DNA from: Adiantum capillus-veneris | Taxonomy: Eukaryota; Streptophyta; Polypodiopsida; Polypodiales; Pteridaceae | Assembly (NCBI GenBank): GCA_014529385.2 | Contig: CM043953.1 | Coordinates: 90,463,842-90,527,841 of the forward strand | DNA length: 64,000 bases | Direction of reading: 5' to 3' | Part shown: piece after piece, positions 55,163 to 64,000 of the stretch | How positions within the stretch are numbered: the first letter of the stretch is position 1 | Layout of the letters: each line of letters starts with the position of its first letter | The notes under the pieces: model-generated | The model's database searches: none | Seen by the model: the letters and a program-made list of their open reading frames with translations, nothing else | Told to the model about the DNA's origin: nothing | Program-made: the position numbers and the translations under genes

Positions 55163-56857
55163 ACATCAGGTGCAACATTTGCCATGGTTGACCACAACAC
55201 AGATGTGTTTAAGATGTTTGCTGATGAGGATAGATTGGATGGGGACAATCACCCTATGTGGGATTATATGATGCAACATGTCCTTGTGTCAAAGGACTTT
55301 TGGAATATTGTGTAGGGCATTGATGTACATCCTAGTTCTATGGATACATGTGATGTTGAGGATGTTGCGGGTTTTGTTGCAAGGATTGCTATTGTTACAA
55401 CTGTTTTTTCTATGATTGAGCAAGCTCATGGGATGTAAGAGATGCATAGGCTCATGCATTGATTCTGTTGTCTGTGAAGTGCACTATTACTCCTCACATT
55501 CATTCAGCAAAATTTGCAAAACAAGCTTGGGATATTTTGGCAGGTCTTTATGCAAGCTGCAATGAGGCTAAAATTGCATTGTTGCATAAAGAGCTGGAAT
55601 CAAAGATTATGCATGAGGAAGATGAAATGGACACTTTTCTTGCTAGTGTCAAGTATATAAATGAGAAACTTATTTTTACAAGTGAAGTCATTTCTAACAG
55701 TTTCCTTGTGCAGAATGTTCTTGATGCTTTGCCAGATTTTTACCAGACTTTTGCTAGTACTTGGAGAATTATGACCCAAGTAAATCCTGAAGTTATCAAC
55801 TTTGATGCATTATGCACATTGTTGTTGCAAGAGTCACTTTCCAAAAAAAAAAAGGCTAAATAGTGTGCAATTGAACAAGCTTTTATTGATGCTCAAAGGA
55901 AAGGTGGTAACAACAATGTAACCACTTCTCATGGTTCTTTTGTAACCACTTCTCATGGTTCTTTTGTGATGGTTCTTTTGTAACCACTTCTCATGGTTCT
56001 TTTGTGAGTGGAAAATCTTTTGTTCCTAATGCTTTTGCTGATAGCACTTCATCTGGGAATTCTCGTGATAATGGGCAAAAAGAAGATGTCTTGCCATTAT
56101 TGTAAAGCTAATGATCACTTGATCAAGTAGAGTCCAAAATTGAAGGCAAAAGAGGCTGGATCAACTACAAGGTCCAATAAAAGTGCAACTATTGTAGAGT
56201 CTTCTATGAAAGGAGATTGTGATGCTGATGTAGATGTAGAGTGGGCTTTTAGTGTAGAGTGTACTTATGATCCTGTTGACCATGATGCATGCATGTCAGT
56301 TGCTGCAGATTCACATGTGTGATATTTTGATAGAGGTGCTACAAAGCACATTACCTCACATAGTGATTTGTTTACCTCTCTTGAGTCTGTCCCTCATGGG
56401 AATACTGTCACTTGTGCCAAACAATGCCTCTTATCCGCTTCAGGTGTTGGAAAGATTGTGCTTACTGCTGCAAATGGAAATTCTTTCACACTTGTTGATG
56501 CATTTATATACCTATGATCAAGAAGAATATTTTGTCTATATCTACACTTGCTAGACTTGGTCTTATAGTCAAATTTATGGATAACAGATTTACATTACAT
56601 GATCTTAGTTTTGGTGATAAACTTGTTGCATATTGCATTTTTTGATGTGGGATGTATAAGCTCACTTTGTATGACAAGTGTGGGCAGGATTTTGCAAATG
56701 TAGTTGTGGATATAAAGGTTACTTTAAATGCAAAACTTTGACATCCATGTGTTGGGCATTTGAATTTTGTCAATTTGCTGCGTTTGTAGAAATTTGATAT
56801 GGTTGCTTCTTTGCCGCCTCTTGAATCACCTGTCAAGTGAAGACTGTATACGTTTCC
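55163..56857 (+). pseudogene. Truncated Copia element: gag, zinc knuckle, protease, GAG-pre-integrase
   Basis: A Copia gag (UBN2 type) runs 55,163-55,863, broken by stops. It begins MVDHNTDVFKMFADEDRLDG and continues with WDYMMQHVLVSKDFWNIV. Further on it reads AKQAWDILAGLYASCNEAKI and NVLDALPDFYQTFA. A knuckle remnant (CHYCKANDHLIK, last Cys lost) follows at about 56,090. The protease motif is YFDRGATKHITSHSDLF at about 56,325 (DRGA in place of DSGA). A GAG-pre-integrase-like CVGHLNFVNLLRL lies near 56,755. Integrase and reverse transcriptase are missing: the sequence ends at the block shared with 6,755-6,890. Confidence 0.8.
55917..56007. repeat. 24-base tandem repeat in the Copia gag tail
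   Basis: AACCACTTCTCATGGTTCTT (plus TTGT) occurs three times, with one extra partial copy. It expands a Ser/Thr/Phe/Val-rich stretch between capsid and zinc knuckle. Confidence 0.9.
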
Positions 56858-56991
56858 AGATGTCATAATAACTAGTATCTAATTCTCCTAAATGATTTTC
56901 TCATGTTAAACTGATCATTTAATATGGGGAAGTACCAGGGGAGAAAAAGCTAGATTATTGGTAAGGCTAGCAGACCGGTCACAATAGCCTT
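56858..56991 (+). other. Polypurine tract and LTR start, shared with 6,755-6,890
   Basis: Plus-strand text includes ATTTAATATGGGGAAGTACC and AGGGGAGAAAAAGC, then an LTR-start-like TAGATTATTGG (TGAAATATTGG at the other site). It ends at about 56,991, where minus-strand integrase C-terminal sequence of element B begins. Two elements therefore meet tail to tail here. Confidence 0.72.
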
Positions 56992-56999
56992 TCAATAGT

Positions 57000-58269
57000 T
57001 GGTTCTTGAGGTGGCTCTGCTTTAGTAGGCTCACACGGAAAGCATTGTGTATGAGCCAATGAGTGGGTAACTTAAGTTGATAGGCCATCTCATTGATTGG
57101 TCTAAGAATCTGGAAGGGACCATAGTACCTTTTTGCTAACTTAGCATAGTACTTTTGGTGTCCCGTAGGATTCTTGCCCGTCGTGTGCCTTAATCAAGCC
57201 TAGGGAAAATTAAGCAAGACCCAATCATTTTCTTTAAAGGCTTGGGCCCTTCTGTGCTTATCAGCAGCAACCTTTTGCCTTTGCTATGAGATAGAGATAG
57301 CATCCTTAATCTTTTGAAAATATTCTTGTAGGTCTCGGCTATACTCATTTGTAGAGCGAAGACCTTCCTGTGTACCTTAAGTAGCAGGGGAGTTTTTGAT
57401 CTTCCCTCAATTACCTCAAAAGGTGCTTTTCCTGTGGAGGTATGTATAGTATTATTGTAGGTATACTCCACCAAGAGTAAGTACTTCTCCCATTAGGACC
57501 TTTGATCTACTTCCATTACGTAAGCTTTTAGTAGATCAAGAATTGTTAGGCTAGCTATTTCACTTTGGCCATCCGTTTGCGGGTGATAGGCCGAAGAGAA
57601 GTTTAGCCTTGTCCCTAAATTCTCAAAAAGAGACCCTTCGAGAAATTAGTGGTCATTCTAGGATCTCTATCTGACACTATGGACATCGGCAAGCCATGGT
57701 ACTTGAAGATTTGTGATATGAAGAGGGTTGCCATTTGATGGGCTTTGATAGTCTTTTTTACAGGTATAAAATGAGCTTGTTTGTTGAACCTGTCTACTAT
57801 CGTCCGTATTCCCGTATTCCCATGGATAGACTTGGGCAATCCAAAGATAAAATCCATGGATATGCTCTCCCATGGTGAATTAGGGATGGGCAAAGGTTGA
57901 AGCAATCCAGGTTGCTTCCCTCTATCAAACTTTATCTTTTGGCATACCACAAGTTTAGAAACATACTCTTGTATGTTTGCTTTCATGGCAAGCCAATAGA
58001 AATATGTTTCAATCCCTTTTAGGGTAGACTTAATCCCTCTATGCCCCATATAAGGAGGAGCATGCTATTCATACCTTACTTTCTCACCTAGTGAGTTAGT
58101 AATGCATAGTCTATTGCCATAGAGAAGATAACAATCTTGTAAAGTAAATGGTTCCTCTTTCTTCCCTAGTGCAAGGGCTGAAATCACATCTCTAAAATCG
58201 GGATCAATAGTTTTGACAGAAGAAAGCCAAGACATAAAACTTCTATAGCTAGGCCTCTCTGCCAATTCG
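57000..58269 (-). pseudogene. pol: Element B integrase
   Basis: Reads from 58,265 downward: a pre-integrase segment (RDVISALALGKKEEPFTLQD, LLYGNRLCITNSLGEKV), an HHCC finger (GHRGIKSTLKGIETYFYWLA, VSKLVVCQKIKF), and a core with SISMDFIFGLPKS (first Asp) and IVSDRDPRMTTNF (second Asp). After gaps and frameshifts come VEYTYNNTIHTSTGKAPFEV and the C-terminal PINEMAYQL / HWLIHNAFRVSLLK region to 56,992. The last acidic residue region falls in a broken stretch. Confidence 0.85.
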
Positions 58270-58407
58270 GAGTATCAAAGCTAACCTTTCAAACATCACG
58301 TGGATGACATCATAACACCTATATTCAGATGAAGCTAGTAGGCGAACATAGAAAGAAACTTCAACAAGAGCCGGCTTGGTCTTGCAGCACTACTCTTCAA
58401 TTGAGCG

Positions 58408-58441
<34 letters not shown>

Positions 58442-59850
58442 AGAGAGAGAGAGAGAGAGAGAGAGAGTCTTCACAAGTTTGTTTAATCCCTAGCTCTTAT
58501 GAAAATCCCAATGGATGCTCTTGTAGATGTTTGGCTATCCTTTCTTTAATGCTGCGCAACCTCTCCTTGGCCGCTTAATCCACTGCTGCTCCGCTTCTCT
58601 TGCTTCAACCGGCTGGCCACCTCAAAGTTTGAATCACCACACCTCTGAGGTGCGGTCCCTCCTTTCATTAGCGCTTTTGGCACCCAATGCCCATTCTCTC
58701 TCTTGAAACTCCAAGCACAAACCCCCTGGTCGCTTACTTTGCTGCACAGTGGCCCTGCAACACCCCTTACTAATCCTTCTTGGGATGGACCACCATACGA
58801 CTGCACCCTCCTTGGCTTCTGTAGCCCGCTCTCCTACTCTCTTTGAGCTCCTCTACATCCTTGTTGACCCTCCCAGACCACCCTTTTGATCACGCCCAAG
58901 GCAAGCTCAGCGTGCTTCCCAGCAGCATCTCCTCCACCTGCGATACCTTGTTGGCCTTGATGTCCTCGTCGTGGCAAACACCACCCTCAGATAGCGATTC
59001 TGACCTCTCTCCGAGCTCCTTCGAGCGGTCCCTCTCTGGAAATCAGCCGCCCCTTGTCGATGGTCTCTAGCTGGCCACCCTGCAGCCCTCTCTCTACCTT
59101 CACTCTCCAGCCCGAGTATGGCTCTGTGTGGTGGCTCCCCCTTCAAACTTCTGCAGCACCTCTTCCCCCCTGCTAATTCTGACGACTCCTTTTTTACCTG
59201 GTCGCCCTCCCTCTGTATGCTCTCTCTCACCCCCGCTCTTGGCGGGGGCTCCACGTAAAGTCCCATCTTGTTGATTACTGCAACCCAATAGAAAAACGCA
59301 TTATTTGCCTCTTTAAAAATAAACCAGAAGTTGGTTCCCACCAAAAGCCTCCAACTGCTTTTAGCATATCCATCCATCATTGTCTTTTCGTAAAAACTTC
59401 CACCCACTCGGCACTTACAGAGTCAATAATACCCCTTTCGAGTGTTCAAGACTCGAGCTTCCATGAGCTGCCTCTCCTTGTTGCTCCACCACTCTCTTGC
59501 ATTGATAACATCCAATCTCTCATGGCAGCTTATTTTTAGCTTACATTTCACACACTTATTTTGACTACTTGGTGTCCGGGTTTGCCTTACATGATGACCA
59601 AATTTAAGCTTTGAAATGCGTTGATCCTTGGTAAAACCGGTGCTGATGAGTTCAAGTTTTTAAGGTTCCACCTAGATGCGCCTTTAAGCAGCTTTTATAC
59701 TTGCATCGACATGAGTATACAACAAAGATTGGCATTTCTTAGCATTAAACAAGCAACCATAGCACCCTCAAAAGTGGAAAAAGGGAGCACACCATATATA
59801 CATGGGCTCGTAAACTTCGAGCCAAAAAAATCCTATCAGCGTACTCATCT
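58270..59850. other. Foreign insert between RNase H and integrase of element B
   Basis: RNase H sequence ends near 59,850 (SSMIDEYADRIF) and integrase-side sequence resumes at about 58,265. The ~1.6 kb between them has no pol similarity, is locally GC-rich (58,550-59,280), and contains (AT)n(AG)n. No LTR, TIR or coding domain was recognised, so its nature is open. Confidence 0.6.
58409..58467. repeat. Compound (AT)n(AG)n microsatellite
   Basis: About 15 AT units followed by about 13 AG units, with the same order and type as at 2956-3071. Confidence 0.95.
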
Positions 59851-62400
59851 ATCATAGAAGATAGATCATTGTGAGTTGCTATGGAAAACGCATTCACTCT
59901 CGGCCGTCGTGAGAGTGCATCGGCTACTTGATTATGCTTGCCAGCAATGTGAGCAATATGAAAATGAAATTGCGAAAGGAAATTTGCCCACCTCATTTGA
60001 TTGTCGGAGAGCTTGGTCAGCATCATGAAGTACTTAAGGCTTTGGTGAGCCATCCGCAGAATGAAAGGTGTCCCCAGTAAATAGTGCTTCCACGAGGAGT
60101 TTCTTTTCATATATGCCTAGAGCTTGCTCAACAAGGTTGAGCATTCGACTTTCATAGGCAATGGCGTGCCCTTCTTGGAGTAAAACAGCTCCAAGGCAAT
60201 CACCACAAGCGTCACATTGGACCTCAAATGGCTTTGAGAGATCTGGCACTGTAAGCATAGCTTGAGAGATAAGCTTTTCTTTAAGCTTTTTGAAAGCATT
60301 GTTCTCCTTGGTAGACCATGTAAACCTAACGTTTTTCTTTGTTAGGTCATGTAATGGCTCCACGATTTGTGAGAACTTTTCTATGAAGCGTCTATAGTAT
60401 CCACACATACCTATAAAGCTTCTTAGTTTATGAAGATTTCTTCGATTAGGCCATCCTTTTATTACCTCTAGCTCTGATGGATCCATTTGGATGCCATCTT
60501 GAGAGATAATATGACCTAAATACTGAATCTCTTGTAAGAAAAACTCACTTTTCTTTCGATTAATATAAAGTTTATTCTCTTGTAAGACTTGAAATATTAC
60601 CTGGAGGTGTTGCTTGTGTTCGTCTAATGAATTAGAGTAGATGATAATATCATCAAAGAACACTCAAGTAAAGGTTCGATGAGCCTGAATAACTTCTACA
60701 TCAAACGGTTTAATGTGGCTGGTGCATGGGTCAAGCCAAAAGGCATGAAATGTATTCGTAAAGACCAAATGTAGTGCAAAATGCGGTCTTTACAATGTCT
60801 TGATCAACTATCCTTATTTGATGGTAGCCACCTTTTAGGTCAATCCTACTGAAGTAGATTGACCCTTGCAGCTTATCAAATAGGTCTTCTATCTGTGGAA
60901 CGGGAAACCTATTTTTGATAGTGATTCTATTTAGTGCTCTATAGTTGACACACATACGATATGTGCCGTCTTTCTTTTGCACTAATAACACAGGTGAACA
61001 AAATGGACATGAGCTAGGCCTAACCATGCCCTTCTCAACTAACTCATGCACTTGCCGCATAATCTCCTCTTGTTGAGCTTGAGAAACTCTATAAGGAGGT
61101 TTATTAGGCCGTGAACTTCTTGGAAGAATTTCAATTGCATGGTCATCATTGCCTCGTTTAGGAGGTAGTTCACAAGGGATGTCGTCAATAGTAACATCGT
61201 GAAATCCCTTGAGAAAATTGGATAACTCTAATTCCTTGTGATTGTTTATATTTTCTTTTGCTAAAGCATTAGTTTCATTTTGAGAATCTTTAACAAAAAT
61301 CATGTACACGGAAATAGAGCTCTTTATTGACTTATTGAAAGCTTGTGTAAGTACAATGGGTATGGTGTTACCCAACTCCTTAGCATCTATGTACATATCT
61401 TTTTCCTTGAACCTAAAGTAGATTTTCCTTTCAGGGAATTTAACATTGACAGCCATGCGATCAAACCATGGTGCCCCTAGGATTACATCCTCGTGCTTGA
61501 GAGGAGAGATAAAGAAGTCCTCTTTGTCCACGTAGCTTTGGACATGGAGCTTGAATTTCCCAATTAAGGGAGTGACTGAAGCTTCTTGCCCCTTGAAAGC
61601 ACCATCGATGGGTAGGACATCTCCCATCTCATAGGCTTGGATATCTAGTTGGGTGGCCAACTCTGTGGATATGAAATTGTGAGTAGAACCAGGGTCAAAG
61701 AGAATAAAAGCATCATGTTTTCTTACCTTTCCCCAAGCATGGCATAGAGGAGATCCTTTGTGGTAAGCATCCTCTTCTTGGATTTCGACCAAGGTAGCTC
61801 TAGGAGGCTCATTTTGTGTATTCTTGTGGGGGCAAGCACGATAAGCATACCCTTGCTCCCCGCACATGAAATAGTGGTTATCTTTAAGATAACGCTCAAG
61901 CTCTTCAGGAGAGAGTTTATTTTTGCCTTTATAAACTCCCTTCTCCTTAGCTTTGTTGTTGTTGGCGTTGCCTTTAGGAGACTTTTGGACATTGTCCTTC
62001 CCCTTAAGCTCATTGCTACGGTCCTTGTTCTCCATAGTCTTAATATTTCTCTTAGCCTCTATTTGGAAATTAATTCGTGAAGCCACCATGGTATGATGTA
62101 TGACCGCAGATATGGTGCGTGGCCTTTGGGAGTTGACATACTCCGCCATATCTTCAGTTAAGCCCGCACAAAATTGTTGTTTTTGCTCTCCAAAATCCAT
62201 GTTTTGAAGACAGTGGCTTTGAGATGTAAGTCCCAAAACTTGTCTACATGTTTGTGAATAGATTCGTAATAAGGAGAGAGCTTCAAGCTTCGCCATTCGG
62301 TGAGTACTTTGTCTTTGGCATCGGTAGCCAAAAACTGCTTCATGATGGAAGCTCTTAAAGCTTTCCATGTTCGTGGAGCTTCATTGTTTGCCCTAGGATA
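59851..62400 (-). pseudogene. pol: Element B gag C-terminus, protease, reverse transcriptase and RNase H
   Basis: The open frame 62,368-60,731 starts in capsid sequence and contains a degenerate knuckle (YFMCGEQGYAYRACPHK). A retropepsin follows with the active site as DPGSTHNFIS (about 61,695) and VILGAPWFDRM. Reverse transcriptase then reads KPPYRVSQAQQEEIMRQV, CSPVLLVQKKDGTYRMCVNY and RIDLKGGYHQIRI. It shifts frame at about 60,731 into LMFFDDIIIYS (catalytic FFDD, about 60,660) and LRSFIGMCGYYRRFIEKFSQ. RNase H (FEVQCDACGDCLGAVLLQEG, then a frame change, HIAHIAGKHNQVADALSRRP) ends near 59,850. It would be the replication enzyme of the element. Confidence 0.9.
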
Positions 62401-63333
62401 GACCATCATTGCATGGCGGACTTTTGAAAATGCATAGCTACATGGCGTAGCTTAGAGGACTCCGTGAAGCCCTCATCTCCAAACGCCACATCAAATTGCT
62501 GGATGAAGGCCAAGACTTTGTCCGTCGCACCAAAGGTTCCATTGTAGGTAAGGAAAGAGATGTTCTTTCCTCCCTCTTTGAACTTCTTGAGCTTGGACGA
62601 CCTCTTCCACGTGGCATAAGATTTCCTATGGCCTCTTCTTTTTGGTGATTCAAAAGTTGCACCATGGCTTTCTTCAGAAGATGAAGAATTTGTGGAAGAT
62701 GGAGAAGAGGGTGACCTCTTTCTTGCCTTTTTCTTGCCTTGTTCCTCCTTGTCTGCACCATCACTTTCTTCATAAGAGAAAGAGGATGGAGAAGATGGAG
62801 AAGAGAGTGATCTCTTTCTTGACTTTTTCTTCTCTTGCTTTCTATCATCCCTCTTTGAATTATGGTGTGGAGAAGTGTGCGATGGTCTTTTCTATTTAGG
62901 AGGTGACGGAGAGCATTTTGCCCGCCGTCTTCGTGGAGCCATCTTCACCGAGGTGGCAAGAGACTCACTCATTTCTCGTTCTTTTGGTGGGGGCTCTTGA
63001 GTTCTCCTTTGGGAAGGAGATGCATCATCAAGTAGTAGATTTTTGAGCCCTTTGTATGGATCCTCTTCTTTTTCCCGAATCGGAGAGTGTCCTCTTTTGG
63101 AAGTCTCACAAGGAGGCTTTCTAGGTACTCTCTCTTTCATGGTGGGAAGTTTGAAGAATCCCATGAGCACGAAGCTACCGTTGCACTTCACTTTGGAGGA
63201 GTGGATTGCCCATGGCTTGTTGAAGACTAGAAACAAGGTAGTTAACAAGCATAGGGGCATCATTAGTAGCCTGCTCATTAGCAAAATCAAAGCTATCAAC
63301 ATTAATTTCACTCTCTTTACTATTGTCAACCAT
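62401..63333 (-). pseudogene. gag: Element B gag, N-terminal and capsid part
   Basis: ATG at 63,333 (MVDNSKESEINVDSFDFANE) begins a frame that stops near 63,170. The middle is a Lys/Arg/Ser-rich low-complexity region with stops (63,150-62,640). Capsid sequence then appears at about 62,590-62,430 (NISFLTYNGTFGATDKVLAF, IQQFDVAFGDEGF, SAMQWW) and continues below 62,400. Frameshifted and non-functional. Confidence 0.75.
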
Positions 63334-63441
63334 TCTAAAAACTTTTAGGTGTAAACGTTTTCAGGTGTACTTTGGCACTTCAAGCCCCAGTTGCTACTCC
63401 TCTTTACCCCTTTAGAAAAGCACTCAAGCTCTTGTACCTAT

Positions 63442-64000
63442 GGCTCCAATATCATTAACTGCAAGGAATAGAAGAGAGGGTCTTTCAACACCAAAACATT
63501 ACCGGCTCTTGTCAAGATTCTAATAGCTCAATAGTGGTTAAGCCGTAGGCAAGCCCTGTAGGACTCCACTATTAAGACCATAACTCTTGATGGTGATGCC
63601 TCGTTATCTGCACGAAGCAGGCACACTACAAGGCAAAAAAATCCCTATTCTACTTACTCAATTGCAATAAATAATACCAACCACTTATACCTAGCTTGAG
63701 GACCTCCCTTCTTGAGCAAGAAAAGAGAAACCGTGTGCTCTAATACCAATGTAACATTTAATGGCCTAATAACTTGTGTGTAGCGGAAAATACCATAAAC
63801 ATAGTGAGTATTTCATTAGAATAGATTCCTAATGAGCATAGCAAGAGTGTTTGGATGGAGAGAGCAACAAAAAGCATAAGAACTAGTTAGATAGGCATGA
63901 GCAATACTTCAAAAGAGAGAGAAATTAAGCTATTGACAACATTTGAGGACCGGATTTACATGGAGCCAGTCCCCCCTCCAAAAGGCTTTGTATTATAGGT
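63442..64000 (-). repeat. 5' LTR end and primer site of element B, truncated by the window edge
   Basis: Near-identical to 5184-5745 for its whole visible length and in the same orientation. Its boundary at 63,460 reads CCTTGCA on the minus strand, five bases before the iMet-type primer remnant TGATATTGGAGCC. Confidence 0.85.

Larger units (their letters stand above)
56992..64000 (-). mobile_element. Element B: minus-strand Ty3 element, 5' LTR cut by the window end
   Basis: Running from high to low coordinates: LTR end (64,000-63,460, homologous to 5201-5745), primer-site remnant TGATATTGGAGCC (63,454-63,442, iMet type), gag (63,333-61,990), zinc knuckle, protease, reverse transcriptase, RNase H, a foreign insert (about 59,850-58,270), and integrase to 56,992. 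The 3' LTR is absent; the pol end abuts the inverted block at 56,858-56,991. Many stops and frameshifts. Confidence 0.85.

Noticed and set aside
58546-59407. Several GC-rich frames on both strands
   Set aside because: Mutually overlapping, low complexity, no conserved motif on either strand.

Overview
The window looks like nuclear DNA of a land plant with a large, repeat-rich genome, most plausibly a fern or other seedless vascular plant. This rests on spliceosomal introns with GT..AG borders, nested Ty3 and Copia LTR retrotransposons, a CACTA TNP2 fragment, a tRNA-derived SINE, many long (CT)n/(AG)n tracts, and broken PPR-repeat sequence of the kind expanded in ferns. Nothing bacterial, organellar or rRNA-like was seen. 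The fern assignment is an inference.

Layout. 1-4.8 kb: two intact, convergent, intron-bearing genes. The plus-strand gene (175-2926, five exons, 812 residues) joins an H3/CENH3-like histone, including an H3-tail mimic, to a Ulp1/C48 SUMO-protease-like domain, an acidic linker and an FCP1/NIF-type HAD domain. I know of no protein with this arrangement, and it is the most surprising object in the window. Its neighbour (4613-3195, minus) encodes an unrecognised 413-residue protein. 5.2-9.98 kb: an LTR with primer-binding site, a gag-only Ty3 fragment and a CACTA TNP2 pseudogene. 10-12.1 kb: a diverged long tandem repeat containing a 469-bp TIR element. 12,185-36,701: a Ty3 chromovirus ('C', 160-bp LTRs, target duplication TAAGC). 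A second, giant Ty3 element ('D', 15,546-34,262, target duplication ACAGG, tRNA-Asp-type primer site) is nested in its reverse transcriptase. D has a gag-pol region with two integrase zinc fingers, a second retropepsin-like ORF after integrase, a long coiled-coil 3' ORF, and non-coding blocks carrying a ~280-bp-spaced palindrome.

36.7-44.4 kb: a further chromovirus fragment, a SINE and a PPR pseudogene. 44.5-46.9 kb: a probable single-copy host gene (CDS 45,038-45,601) for a small acidic protein with one predicted membrane segment. 46.9-51.6 kb: nothing coding recognised. 51.6-54 kb: a third truncated copy of the C family. 55.1-56.9 kb: a truncated Copia element. 57-64 kb: a minus-strand Ty3 element ('B') whose 5' LTR runs off the window.

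Almost all mobile-element reading frames carry stops and frameshifts and are scored as pseudogenes. Only the two genes at the left edge and the 45-kb gene look intact. Exon borders were placed by eye from splice consensus and frame continuity; no transcript or database evidence was available.
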